A DNA stretch of 64,000 nucleotides from contig NZ_QKOE01000010.1 in NCBI RefSeq assembly GCF_003226565.1, forward strand, positions 1 to 64,000, in the 5' to 3' direction. The stretch is from Parazoarcus communis SWub3 = DSM 12120. GTDB taxonomy: Bacteria; Pseudomonadota; Gammaproteobacteria; Burkholderiales; Rhodocyclaceae. The notes beneath the pieces were generated by a model, which saw nothing but the letters and a program-made list of their open reading frames with translations, was not told the DNA's origin and searched no databases. This document shows positions 1 to 8,341 of this stretch, piece by piece (the stretch's first letter is position 1; each line of letters opens with the position of its first letter). The position numbers were made by a program, and so were the translations under genes.

Positions 1-118
1 GAATGAAGATCACCCGCGTCACCGCGAACACCAGCACCAGCGCCAACGCCAGCAGCGCGTAGATCGCCCCGTTGGTGATGCCGTCCTGCCCCAGCAGCAG
101 TGCGATTTGAAAGTCCAT
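1..118 (-). CDS. LivH-type branched-chain amino acid ABC permease, N-terminus only (gene runs off the window)
   Basis: Reading down from the ATG at 116-118 gives [20 protein letters not shown] followed by a hydrophobic helix. This is the usual opening of LivH-family inner-membrane permeases, with the [12 protein letters not shown] signature. An AGGGA ribosome-binding site lies about 8 bases upstream. Only 39 codons are visible, so substrate specificity cannot be judged. In aromatic-degrading betaproteobacteria such permeases often belong to aromatic-acid or branched-chain amino acid uptake systems. The divergent TetR-type gene at 628 may control it. The family call is fairly safe despite the short fragment; the substrate is unknown. 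Confidence 0.7.
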   Translation of the reverse strand, partial: MDFQIALLLGQDGITNGAIYALLALALVLVFAVTRVIFI

Positions 119-627
119 GACGAGTCCCTGGCTCCGCCGTCAGCGGAGATTGGTCAAATGGAATTGAAGAAAGCGGCCGCGAATGGCGACCGGATCAACG
201 CGAAGTCAGGCCCAGCGCAAGCGGCTTGCGCAAAACCAGAGACACGCCCCGTGGGGACTGCAAGGGCAGCGCCGGCTGAAGCGGCGTGCAGGAAAACTGT
301 CTGCTCATTGTGTACTCCTCCTGTTGTTCTTGACGTCTGTTTCGCGCCTGACCCTTGGTGGCTTGAGCCACTCTGTACGGATCGGTGCAGCATCAAGCTG
401 CGATGGTTGAAAGTTAGCAGAACACAAACTAGCTTGTCAAACACTTGTTCAAAACATTAGTTAGTCTTATTGTAGAAGCCTGTTCCCCACCAGGAGACGA
501 TGCGTCGCGATGGCTGATCACCGACCTGGCCCCGCCCGATGACACGCCACCCGCCGGCAGGCCGTATGATTCGCACCGTGCAGGCACTGCCGCCCACGCC
601 TCATCCGAACAACTCGACCTTATTGCC
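119..627. other. Divergent intergenic region between livH-like gene and TetR regulator
   Basis: About 510 bases without a convincing gene. The stretch at 415-475 is AT-rich compared with its surroundings and contains short related words (TTGTCAA, TTGTTCAA) and an AACTA/TAGTT inverted pair. This is the likely site of the divergent promoters and the operator of the TetR-type protein. No exact operator could be assigned. Confidence 0.35.
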
Positions 628-1539
628 ATGAATACACAGGCATCCTTATCGACCGCCCCGACCAGCGACGAACATGACGTCGAGCGCACCATCCTGCTCC
701 TGGCGCGCAGCGAGCCTGAACTGGGCCAGGCCGCCGTAGCCGAGCGCCTGCGCCTTTCCGGCCTGCAGATCTCCCCTTCCGGCGTGCGCTACATCTGGCA
801 GAAGCACGGACTGGAAACGGCGGTAAAACGCCTTCAGGCACTGGCCAGCGACGCCGATGCCGGGCTGGAAACCCTGACCGAGAACCAGCGCAAACTGCTG
901 GAACGGGGCGAACTGAGCGCGCGCCTGGCCCGCGGCGAGTGTGGCGCGGAAGGTGACGTGCACGAATTCTCCGGAGGCGAACCCCTTGAACGCCGCCAGC
1001 TGATCCTGAATGCCGCGGCCGAACTGTTTTCCGAACAAGGCTACGACCGCAGCTCGATCCGAGACATCGCACGCAAGGTCGGCCTGCTGCCCGGTTCGGT
1101 CTATCACTACTTTCCCTCCAAGGACGAGCTCTATCTGGCCGTGCACCGCGAGGGCTTCGAGCGCGTGCTGGGTCGGGTGAAGGCCGCCGCCGAAGGTGGA
1201 AGCGATCCCTGGGACCGCCTGCAGCGCGCCTGCGAGGTCCATGTGAGCGGTATCGTCGAAGGCTCTCCGGTGGACCGCATCACCGGTCATAGCCTGTCCT
1301 TTACCGGTGCCCCGGAGCTGCTGTCCAAGATCCAGCCTTACCGCGAAGCCTATGAAGACGTCTTTCGCGAGCTGATCAACGCGCTGCCGGTCGCCCCCGG
1401 AACCGACCGCTCGCTGTTGCGGCTCTTTTTGCTGGGCGGCATGAACTGGATTTATTTGTGGTATCGCGAAGGGCGCCGCACGCCGAAGGACATCGCGGAC
1501 GCCATGGTCGATATCGTGCGGCGCGGCGTGACCGGCTGA
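628..1539 (+). CDS. TetR/AcrR-family regulator with a 120-residue N-terminal helix-turn-helix extension
   Basis: The predicted protein has 303 residues. The TetR DNA-binding domain lies at about residues 122-175 (RRQLILNAAAELF, then SVYHYFPSKDELY), followed by an all-helical ligand-binding part that ends in MVDIVRRGV. TetR proteins usually begin with the HTH within the first 20 residues. Here about 120 residues precede it, including a segment at about 20-75 (AAVAERLRLSG, GVRYIWQKHGLETAVKRL) that resembles the helix-turn-helix of IS481/IS630-type proteins. The ATG at 628 starts just ahead of this region but has no clear Shine-Dalgarno; an upstream in-frame ATG at 445 would add 61 low-complexity residues. 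It probably represses the divergent LivH-type transporter; the ligand may be a CoA thioester or aromatic acid (inference). Confidence 0.8.
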   Translation: MNTQASLSTAPTSDEHDVERTILLLARSEPELGQAAVAERLRLSGLQISPSGVRYIWQKHGLETAVKRLQALASDADAGLETLTENQRKLLERGELSARLARGECGAEGDVHEFSGGEPLERRQLILNAAAELFSEQGYDRSSIRDIARKVGLLPGSVYHYFPSKDELYLAVHREGFERVLGRVKAAAEGGSDPWDRLQRACEVHVSGIVEGSPVDRITGHSLSFTGAPELLSKIQPYREAYEDVFRELINALPVAPGTDRSLLRLFLLGGMNWIYLWYREGRRTPKDIADAMVDIVRRGVTG

Positions 1540-1557
1540 GCCCTGCTAAATGTGAAA

Positions 1558-1589
1558 GCGCCCCGACAGCCAAAGGCCAACCGGGGCGC
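1558..1589. terminator. Bidirectional hairpin terminator between TetR gene and dctM
   Basis: GCGCCCCG (1558-1565) pairs perfectly with CGGGGCGC (1582-1589), with a 16-base loop. It sits in the 77-base gap between two convergent genes. On the minus strand the stem is followed by CTTTCACATTT, a modest U-rich tail. Confidence 0.6.
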
Positions 1590-1616
1590 AAGTCAGACTG
1601 AAGCCTCAGACCTGCG

Positions 1617-2945
1617 TCAGCCGCCGAACACCCACAAGGCCACTAGCGAGATGCTCGGGAAGGCCACCAGCAGGATGATCCGAAGGATGTCCGAAGCCAG
1701 GAAAGGCATCACCCCACGGAACATCGTCGCCATCGGAATATCCTTGGCCACGCCCGCGATGATGTACACATTCATCCCGACCGGCGGCGTGATCAGCCCC
1801 ACCTCCATGACGACCAGCGCCACCATGCCGAACCAGATCGCCTTCTCTTCCATCCCCAGACCGTAAAAGTCCATGCCGAGAATGATCGGCAGGAAGATCG
1901 GCACGGTCAGCAGGATCATCGACAGGCTGTCCATCACGCAACCGAGCAGCAGGTAGATGACGATGATGGCAAACAGTACGGTGAAGGGACCAAAGCCCAT
2001 GTCCTGCACCCAGGCCGCAGCCTCGGCCGGCAACTGAGACAAGGCCATGAAGGAGTTCAGCGTATCGGCGCCAAGCAGGATCAGGAACATCATGCCGGTA
2101 CCCTTTGCCGTACCGTACATGCACTCCTTCAGCCCCTCGCCCTTCAGGCCGCCGGAACGCCAGGCCGCGAGACCGGTTGCCAGTGCGCCGATCGACGCCG
2201 CTTCGGTCGGCGTGAACAAACCGCCATAGATACCACCGATCACCACAAGGAAGATCAGCAGCACCGGCCAGGTATCCACCACCGTCTGCAGACGCTCGGC
2301 CCAGGAGTGCTTCGCACTGCCCGGCCCACCCGCTTCGGGGTCAACACGACAGATGATGCCGATGACCACCATGTAACCGATGGCCGCCAGGATGCCGGGG
2401 ATGAATGCTGCCAGAAACAGCTTGGCAATGTTCTGCTCGGCCAGGATGGCGTAGATCACCAGCGGCACCGATGGCGGAATCAGGATGCCCAGCGTGCCGC
2501 CCGCCGCCAACGAACCCGTGGCCAGAGCCGGCTTGTATTGATGACGTTTCAGCTCAGGCAGCACGACATGGGTCATGGTTGCTGCGGTGGCCAGCGAGGA
2601 CCCGCAGATCGCACCAAAGCCCGCGCACGAAGCAACACCAGCCATCGCCATGCCGCCGCGCCAGTGGCCGATAAAGGCATTGCCCGCCTTGAACAGCGCA
2701 CGCGACAGCCCGCCATGGGTGGCAAACTGCCCCATCAGCAGAAACAGCGGCACCACCGACAGGTCGTACAGCGAGAAGCGGCCATAGGGCGCATTCTTGA
2801 GGTAGGCCAGCAGCGGGTCGAGACCCGACACCCAGATGTAGCCGATGGCACCGGTGAGGAACATCGCGATGCCGATCTGCACACGCAAGGCCAGCATCGA
2901 CATCATCACCACGCCCATGATCAGGCCGATCATTGAGCCACTCAT
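1617..2945 (-). CDS. dctM: TRAP transporter large permease (DctM family)
   Basis: 442 residues forming about 12 hydrophobic segments, the usual size for DctM. Family features include the opening GLIMGVVMMSMLALRVQIGIAM, read as separate short stretches, the GFGAICGSSLATAATM segment near residues 110-125 and GILIPPSVPLVIYAI near 155. DctM is the sodium-coupled translocation subunit of tripartite ATP-independent periplasmic transporters in the inner membrane. Its start overlaps the dctQ stop by 4 bases, so translation is coupled. With dctQ and dctP it forms one minus-strand operon. The ligAB genes upstream suggest an aromatic carboxylate as the substrate, but this is inference. Confidence 0.93.
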   Translation of the reverse strand: MSGSMIGLIMGVVMMSMLALRVQIGIAMFLTGAIGYIWVSGLDPLLAYLKNAPYGRFSLYDLSVVPLFLLMGQFATHGGLSRALFKAGNAFIGHWRGGMAMAGVASCAGFGAICGSSLATAATMTHVVLPELKRHQYKPALATGSLAAGGTLGILIPPSVPLVIYAILAEQNIAKLFLAAFIPGILAAIGYMVVIGIICRVDPEAGGPGSAKHSWAERLQTVVDTWPVLLIFLVVIGGIYGGLFTPTEAASIGALATGLAAWRSGGLKGEGLKECMYGTAKGTGMMFLILLGADTLNSFMALSQLPAEAAAWVQDMGFGPFTVLFAIIVIYLLLGCVMDSLSMILLTVPIFLPIILGMDFYGLGMEEKAIWFGMVALVVMEVGLITPPVGMNVYIIAGVAKDIPMATMFRGVMPFLASDILRIILLVAFPSISLVALWVFGG

Positions 2946-3466
2946 TGCCCCGCCTCCTTCCGCAACTCACCCATGAAGGTGTACAGCGCCGCAATGCCCA
3001 GCAGCACAAAGGCCGGCACCACGGGGACATACCCCCACCACACCGGCAGCGAGATCACCATCGAGGTCTCGCCATATTCACGCATTTCCAGCAGCCCTTC
3101 CCAGATCCGCCAGGCCAGCACGAACGAGGAAAACGCCAGCAACAAGGCCGCCACCGCGTCGAGCGCACGCTTGAGGCCGGGTGGCGCCCACAGGGTGAAG
3201 AAATCGACGAACACATGCCCCTTCTTGAGCTGGCAATAGGGCAGACACATCGCGATACCCATCGCGGACAACATCTGCACCAGTTCGTAGTCGCCAGGTA
3301 CCGGCATGCTGAACGCGGCACGCCCGATCACACTGGCAACGGACATCACCGCTTCGATGATGAACATCAGGCCCGCCAGCATCGCCATCAGCATGCAGGC
3401 CCATTCGATAATCCTGCCGATCGGTCCGCTGGGCGGGGCGGTCGGCTTGTCCATGGCTTCGGCCAT
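2942..3466 (-). CDS. dctQ: TRAP transporter small permease (DctQ family)
   Basis: 174 residues with four predicted membrane helices, typical of DctQ. The ATG at 3464-3466 (MAEAMDKP) is preceded at a good distance by GAGGGAG, so it is preferred over the in-frame TTG five codons upstream. Family features include WACMLMAMLAGLMFIIEA and the later GVRYxxLVQM-like segment PGDYELVQMLSAMGIAM. DctQ couples the binding protein and DctM in the membrane. It overlaps dctM by 4 bases and lies 77 bases after the dctP stop. Confidence 0.9.
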   Translation of the reverse strand: MAEAMDKPTAPPSGPIGRIIEWACMLMAMLAGLMFIIEAVMSVASVIGRAAFSMPVPGDYELVQMLSAMGIAMCLPYCQLKKGHVFVDFFTLWAPPGLKRALDAVAALLLAFSSFVLAWRIWEGLLEMREYGETSMVISLPVWWGYVPVVPAFVLLGIAALYTFMGELRKEAGQ

Positions 3467-3543
3467 CGAGGACTCCCTCAAATCGTTCCGGATAAAACAA
3501 TGCCGGTAGCAATCAGACGATCACTACCGGCACGGGTACGACA

Positions 3544-4569
3544 TTACTTGGAGTACTGGGTCACCAGCGCATTGGCATCGTCAAGCAGCTGCTGGCCATT
3601 GACACCCTTGGCGGAGATTTCCTTCACCCATTCCTCAGCCACCGGCTTGGAGGCATCGCGCCACTTGGTGATCTCGGCGGGGGCGATCTGGTAGACAGTA
3701 TTGCCGCGGCTCACGGCCGCCTCGCGACCACCCGCATCGGCGCCCTTGAATTGGGCCGACACCCAGGCCGAGGTCTCGCGACCGCTATTGTCGTCAATGA
3801 CCTTCTTAAGCTCAGGCGACAGGCTATCGTACTTTTTCTGGTTCATCACGAAGATCATGGTCGCGGTGGTCATCGCGTATTCGCCCGATGCTTCGGCATG
3901 GAACTTGGTCAGCTCGTGCGTCTTGGTCGCGGGCACGACTTCCCACGGAATCAGCGCACCCTCGATCACGCCCTTGGACAGGCTTTCGGCCATCTGCGGC
4001 ACCGGCATGCCGACCGGCGTCGCACCGAGCGAAGCCAGCAGCTTGGTACCCAGACGGGAAGGCGCACGCACCTTCATGCCTTTCAGGTCATCGAGCGTCT
4101 TCACTTCCTTGGTACGGAAATGCAGCACATTGGGACCATTGACCCAGGTGGCAATCGGCTTCATGCCGGCAAATTCGTTCATGGAGTGCTTCTGCACGAA
4201 GTCCCACATCGCACGCGACGACGCTTCGTGCGTGGTCGTGACGAAGGGCAGCTCGAACACTTCGGAAGTCGGGAAACGGCCCGGCGTGTAGCCCGGCAGT
4301 GTCCACACGATATCTGCCACGCCATCACGAACCTGGTTCAGCAGTTGCGGCGGCGTACCGCCCAGCTGCATGGCGGGATAGATCTGGCACTTCATCTTGC
4401 CCTGCGACTCCGCCGCGATCTTGTCGCACCACGGAGTAATGAACTTGGTATGCGCCGGCGACACGGGCGGCAGGAAGTGAGCGACCTTCAGCACAACTTC
4501 CTGTGCCTGGGCGGCAAACGGCATCAGCGACGCGCAGGCGAGGCCAAGAACATAAGCACGATTCTTCAT
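3544..4569 (-). CDS. dctP: TRAP transporter periplasmic binding protein (DctP family)
   Basis: 341 residues. A signal peptide ends at AQA before QEVVLKVAHFLPP. The VLKVAHFLPP opening and the segment MKVRAPSRLGTKLLASLGATPVGMP, with its conserved carboxylate-binding arginine (RAPS), are DctP/TAXI hallmarks. The protein binds a carboxylated substrate in the periplasm and delivers it to DctQM. It is the first gene of the operon and has an AGGAGA-type ribosome-binding site. A possible LysR-type site lies at 4710-4730 in front of it. No base in the sequence fixes the ligand; protocatechuate or a related aromatic acid is suggested only by the neighbouring ligAB. Confidence 0.92.
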   Translation of the reverse strand: MKNRAYVLGLACASLMPFAAQAQEVVLKVAHFLPPVSPAHTKFITPWCDKIAAESQGKMKCQIYPAMQLGGTPPQLLNQVRDGVADIVWTLPGYTPGRFPTSEVFELPFVTTTHEASSRAMWDFVQKHSMNEFAGMKPIATWVNGPNVLHFRTKEVKTLDDLKGMKVRAPSRLGTKLLASLGATPVGMPVPQMAESLSKGVIEGALIPWEVVPATKTHELTKFHAEASGEYAMTTATMIFVMNQKKYDSLSPELKKVIDDNSGRETSAWVSAQFKGADAGGREAAVSRGNTVYQIAPAEITKWRDASKPVAEEWVKEISAKGVNGQQLLDDANALVTQYSK

Positions 4570-4709
4570 CGTTGTCTCCTTTTGGTGTAACCGGTTTGGG
4601 CTTCGCGCAACGCGACAAGGCTGCGCTTATCCGAGGTGAGCGCAGTCTGAACCTTCCGACCAACCCGCAAAAGCTGCTGACCGCACTATCACCTATACAA
4701 TTTTGCTAT

Positions 4710-4730
4710 ATCCAAATCGAAGATATGGAT
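4710..4730. promoter_or_regulatory. Candidate LysR-type binding site upstream of dctP
   Basis: ATCCA (4710-4714), an 11-base spacer, then TGGAT (4726-4730) form the T-N11-A dyad typical of LysR-type regulators, in an AT-rich patch. It lies about 140 bases upstream of dctP. The LysR gene at 6138 is the obvious candidate regulator. There is no direct evidence of binding. Confidence 0.35.
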
Positions 4731-4756
4731 GTGATATTGGCACACAACCCATGAAA

Positions 4757-4793
4757 GACACCGGCCGGGTGCATGATGCACCCGGCCGGTGTC
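4757..4793 (-). terminator. Perfect 18-bp inverted repeat downstream of ligB
   Basis: Bases 4757-4774 are the exact reverse complement of 4776-4793, with one central base. The structure lies 55 bases beyond the ligB stop and before the dctP promoter region, so termination of ligAB is the likely role. The following U tract is short (TTTC), so termination may be imperfect and allow read-through into dctP. Confidence 0.55.
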
Positions 4794-4847
4794 GAATTTC
4801 CGCCGCTCGTTCAGCCAGTCATGCTGGCCAGGCCGTACGACGTGGAC

Positions 4848-5690
4848 TCAGTCCTCGCAGGCCATCGCGAGCAGACCCGACGCGGTGTTGGAGATGGGAA
4901 TGTGGTAGTTCGAATGCACCCGGCTGACCTTGCCCGGCAGCGCGGCCCGGGCCGCCAGCCACATCAGCAGTTCGATGCCCTGGGTGCCGGTCTTTTCGAC
5001 GATTTCCTCATTGCTGTATTGCGTCACCCACTCCGGATTGTCGATCAGGCTGTCCATGAAAGCCTTGTCGAAGGCAGGATTGACGAAACCTGCACGCTCG
5101 CCATCAAGCTGATGCGACAAGCCGCCGGTCCCGACGATCAGCACACGCTTGTCCTCGTCCCACGACGCAATCGCCTCGCCCAGGGCCTTGCCCAGCTTGT
5201 AGCAGCGTCTGGCGCTCGGCAGCGGATACTGCACGGTGTTGATGCACACCGGCACCGTCGGCACCGGACAAGACGGTGCGTCTGGCCACAACAGCTTGAG
5301 CGGCAGGGAAAAGGCATGATCGACCAGCATTTCCTGGCAGGTGGTCAGATCAAACTCACGCGCCACCAGTTCGTTGATGACATGCCAGGACAAGCCGGGC
5401 ACGCCCTTGAATGGCGGCAGCGTCGGAATGCCCCAGCCCTCGTCGGCATTGTGATACTCCGGCGCCGCGCCCACCGCAAAGGTCGGCATCTTGTCGAGAA
5501 AGAAATTCAGCCCGTGGTCGTTGTACAGCACCACGACCACATCCGGCCTGACCTTGTCCAGCCAGGCATGAACCGGCGGAAAGCCATCGAAAAACGGTTT
5601 CCAGTACGGATCGTCCTGCAGGTTTGCGGCGATGGCACGGCCAATGGCCGGTACATGCGAGGTATTGATCGCACCCACGATTCTTGCCAT
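4848..5690 (-). CDS. ligB: Protocatechuate 4,5-dioxygenase-type extradiol dioxygenase, beta (catalytic) subunit
   Basis: 280 residues, class III extradiol (LigB) fold. Residues matching the known LigB iron ligands are present: His12 (NTSHVP), His59 (LYNDHGLNFF) and Glu240 (GTQGIELLMW). His193 (GGLSHQL) matches the catalytic acid/base histidine. The enzyme cleaves a catechol-type ring next to the hydroxyls with O2, as a cytoplasmic heterodimer or heterotetramer with LigA. The gene starts 2 bases after the ligA stop. No later 4,5-cleavage genes (ligC, ligI, ligJ, ligK) are in the window, so the substrate could be protocatechuate, gallate or a relative; protocatechuate is the default. Confidence 0.9.
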   Translation of the reverse strand: MARIVGAINTSHVPAIGRAIAANLQDDPYWKPFFDGFPPVHAWLDKVRPDVVVVLYNDHGLNFFLDKMPTFAVGAAPEYHNADEGWGIPTLPPFKGVPGLSWHVINELVAREFDLTTCQEMLVDHAFSLPLKLLWPDAPSCPVPTVPVCINTVQYPLPSARRCYKLGKALGEAIASWDEDKRVLIVGTGGLSHQLDGERAGFVNPAFDKAFMDSLIDNPEWVTQYSNEEIVEKTGTQGIELLMWLAARAALPGKVSRVHSNYHIPISNTASGLLAMACED

Positions 5691-5692
5691 GT

Positions 5693-6052
5693 TCAGGCCT
5701 CCTTGCCTGCGGCCACCAGCATGGCCTTGAAGTCTTCCTTGCTCATGCCGGTCTGCGCGGCACCCAGATCCTGCACATCCAGCCCCAGGATGCCGGCGAA
5801 CTTCGCCAGGTAATACACATTGCCCCCTGCGGCCAGCAGTCCAAGCACATTGCGCGTGCGGACCGCCTCATACTGTTCCACAGTCAAGCCGAACTTGCGG
5901 GCATAGCCCGCCTCGTCGGCGCGAAAGGCCTCGCGGTTTTCCGCGCTATTGAACGAAAAACACATCTTGTTCAGCGCATAGCCCTTCTGCGCAAGTTCGC
6001 TGTCGAAGATCCGGGTACCGGGAATCTGCAGCGCGGGTTTGGTGGCACTCAT
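5693..6052 (-). CDS. ligA: Protocatechuate 4,5-dioxygenase-type alpha (small) subunit
   Basis: 119 residues, beginning MSATKPALQIPGTRIFD at the ATG at 6050-6052, with AGGAGA correctly placed upstream. The motifs QKGYALNKMCFSF, YARKFGLTVEQ and GGNVYYLAKFAGILGLDVQD are characteristic of LigA, the subunit that closes over the LigB active site. A longer in-frame reading up to 6139 would overlap the divergent regulator and lacks a ribosome-binding site. It is co-transcribed with ligB and lies back to back with the LysR gene, the usual arrangement for a regulator and its target. Confidence 0.9.
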   Translation of the reverse strand: MSATKPALQIPGTRIFDSELAQKGYALNKMCFSFNSAENREAFRADEAGYARKFGLTVEQYEAVRTRNVLGLLAAGGNVYYLAKFAGILGLDVQDLGAAQTGMSKEDFKAMLVAAGKEA

Positions 6053-6137
6053 CGGCGTCTCCTGCCAATTTCGTTCTGGAAGTGGCAGTATCCCGGACTC
6101 GAAGACCACGATAAACACAGGGACACTCATCCAATCC

Positions 6138-7043
6138 ATGAGCGATTTCGATCATTCGCATCTGGACGGCCGCCTGCTGCAACTGCTGATCGCGGTCGTG
6201 GAAGAAGGCTCGATCACCCGCGCGGCAGAGCGTCTGGGCGTGACGCAGTCTGCGGTATCGCATCTGCTGGGCAAGCTGCGGAGCATTGTTGGCGACCCGC
6301 TGGTGGTCAAGTCCGGGCGCGGCATCGTGGCGACCGTGCGCGCGGAAGCGCTTGCGCGCGATGCCCGGCACCTGCTGGACGAAATGCGCCGGTTTGCATC
6401 GGCGGACGAATTCGACCCCACCCGCCTGCATGGCACGATCACGATCGCCGCCAACGACTTCCAGCGCGACCTGTTGCTGCCACCCTTGCTGGCACGACTG
6501 CGCAAGAGCGCACCGCGAATCTCGCTGCGCGTCGTGCCATCGGATGTACCCGACGCAGACATGCTGCGCGAAGAACGCTGCCAGTTGGTCATCTCGCCAC
6601 GACCGCCAGACGCGACCGACATCCTGCACAAACGCCTGTTCGACGACGGCTACCGGGTGTTCTACGACGGCAGTCAGCGCGCCGCGCCGACCAGCCTGGA
6701 AGACTACCTGGCGGCAGATCACGCCACCGTGCTGTACGTGCCGCGCCGCGCGCTGGACATCGATGACGAACTCGCGCGGCAAGGCATCCTGCGCAGGTTT
6801 GCCGTCACCGTACCAGGCTTTGCCGCCATCCCGGCCTTCGTCCGCGGCAGCACCCTGCTGGCAACCGCCCCCGGCTTGCTTGCGCACGGCGCCATGCGGG
6901 GACTGGCCCATGCCGACCTGCCCTTCCCCACCTCACGACTGCCGATGTACATGATCTGGCACCTGCGCCATCGTCACGATCCCGCACATGGCTGGCTGAG
7001 AACCGCACTGGAATCCGTGATCCCGACGCTGGCGCTGGGCTGA
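6138..7043 (+). CDS. LysR-family transcriptional regulator, divergent from ligAB
   Basis: 301 residues. The N-terminal winged HTH is clear (LLQLLIAVVEEGSITRAAERLGVTQSAVSHLLGKLRSI at about 12-50, shown here in parts: GSITRAAERLGVTQSAVSHL). It is followed by the periplasmic-binding-protein-like effector domain (RVVPSDVPDADMLREERCQL and onward). The 85-base gap to ligA must hold both promoters. It contains a TATC/GATA dyad around TCGAAGA at 6091-6115, a word also present in the dctP site at 4710-4730. It most likely activates ligAB, and possibly dctPQM, in response to the aromatic substrate or a ring-cleavage product. The target assignment is inference; the family is certain. Confidence 0.9.
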   Translation: MSDFDHSHLDGRLLQLLIAVVEEGSITRAAERLGVTQSAVSHLLGKLRSIVGDPLVVKSGRGIVATVRAEALARDARHLLDEMRRFASADEFDPTRLHGTITIAANDFQRDLLLPPLLARLRKSAPRISLRVVPSDVPDADMLREERCQLVISPRPPDATDILHKRLFDDGYRVFYDGSQRAAPTSLEDYLAADHATVLYVPRRALDIDDELARQGILRRFAVTVPGFAAIPAFVRGSTLLATAPGLLAHGAMRGLAHADLPFPTSRLPMYMIWHLRHRHDPAHGWLRTALESVIPTLALG

Positions 7044-7057
7044 ATCTGCTTCGTGGC

Positions 7058-8341
7058 TCACGCTGATGGCGGGATGCCACCGGTACTCGAACTGAACCTT
7101 CGTACTGTCAAAGCACAGCGTTGCTCGATCAAGGTCACGATTTGCTCAACGACGACCTGGTCGGTAAAGCCACGCGCAGTGTCTGACTGAAGTCCACGTG
7201 CGGCACGAGGCAACGAATTCGCAAACGTCAGTATCCGCTTTCTAGCTTGCGCCTTGCCAAGGCCAACGGCTTCCGCAAACTGTTCCCAATGCCGCGCCTG
7301 GAGTTCGCTGAACTTGTACTTACTGCCGATCTTCATCGCCATATTGGGGGTCAGATTCGGATAGACCGCCGTCGACAGCACGTCATAAAGTGGCGCCAGC
7401 ACCGCGGCTCCATCCACGAACAGCAGCGAGAAATTCTTGGCGTGTGCGTCATGATTGCCGATCAAGGCATTGAAGATCACGTAGTCGAACAAGCGCAGAA
7501 CCTGCGGTGCGCTGGGGCGGGTAACCCTTCGAACCAGGTCGAAACACTGCCTCAACCCCGGGCCACCTTCATTCTGGTATTTCGCCTCCGGCACCACGCC
7601 CAGCGCCTGACAAAAATCCTCCTGGTGCAGACGCCGTCGAAAACCTTGTGCATCTGCCTCCCGGTCGTAACGCTCGACCATCAGGAACCGTCGCCCCGAC
7701 AGCGAATGCACTCGTGACTTTGCGGGCTTGAGATTCATCGTCTCGGCCAGCGCCAGGCAGAAGCCTTCGTTTGTCACCGTATCAGCCAGGGCGCGGATGG
7801 CGGGTTTCAGGATATGTGAGCTGGGTGTTCCATTTCTTGGCAGACCGAACCGGGTGCCGTCGAACACCACAGGTAGTTTGTCCTGAGCACCCGCCAGTGA
7901 AAGCCGCAAGCCATCCCTCCCGGCCAGCATCGGGCGGTGTGGAAGTTCATCGAGAATGGCAACGACCTCTTCGTCATTCAGCCACTGCACTTCGGCACCT
8001 TGGTCGGGACTCGGCAACCCCTGCCCTGGCTCGAGCAAGCTCACGGCACCGGCGCACTCTCCACCGATGTAATCGAGGAGCGCAAAGTCGTTTTGACTGG
8101 ACACCTGAAGTTGCCGCGCAATAAGGCGTCGCAGTTGCCCCTCGGGCAACAATCCTGCGAAGAAGGGGCGAGTGTGATGATCGTCGAATGCCTCTGCTTG
8201 CAGTGGGAAGAAACTGGACAAGGCGACCGCATCCCTACGTAAGAGCCAATCGGGGCTGTAACGGAACGTCAACCGTCCATCCGTCAGGGTCAAGGTGCCA
8301 ACCCGCTCAGTGAACAGCCAGACTTCCAGCTCACGCGCCAT
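7058..8341 (-). CDS. hipA: HipA-type serine/threonine kinase toxin
   Basis: 427 residues from the ATG at 8339-8341 (MARELEVWLF). The HipA N-terminal subdomain is followed by the kinase core. Visible motifs are the ATP-binding LSLAGAQDKLPVVF, the lysine in HILKPAI, the catalytic NHDAHAKNFSLL and the metal-binding LAPLYDVLS. In characterised systems HipA phosphorylates glutamyl-tRNA synthetase and halts growth; the target here is not known. The start overlaps the end of hipB by 11 bases, so the toxin is translationally coupled to its antitoxin. The gene runs convergently towards the LysR gene with a 14-base gap. All kinase motifs are intact, so it should be active. Confidence 0.93.
   Translation of the reverse strand: MARELEVWLFTERVGTLTLTDGRLTFRYSPDWLLRRDAVALSSFFPLQAEAFDDHHTRPFFAGLLPEGQLRRLIARQLQVSSQNDFALLDYIGGECAGAVSLLEPGQGLPSPDQGAEVQWLNDEEVVAILDELPHRPMLAGRDGLRLSLAGAQDKLPVVFDGTRFGLPRNGTPSSHILKPAIRALADTVTNEGFCLALAETMNLKPAKSRVHSLSGRRFLMVERYDREADAQGFRRRLHQEDFCQALGVVPEAKYQNEGGPGLRQCFDLVRRVTRPSAPQVLRLFDYVIFNALIGNHDAHAKNFSLLFVDGAAVLAPLYDVLSTAVYPNLTPNMAMKIGSKYKFSELQARHWEQFAEAVGLGKAQARKRILTFANSLPRAARGLQSDTARGFTDQVVVEQIVTLIEQRCALTVRRFSSSTGGIPPSA

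Noticed and set aside
107-460. Overlapping short frames in 107-692 on both strands
   Set aside because: They conflict with each other, lack family patterns and lie in the divergent control region.
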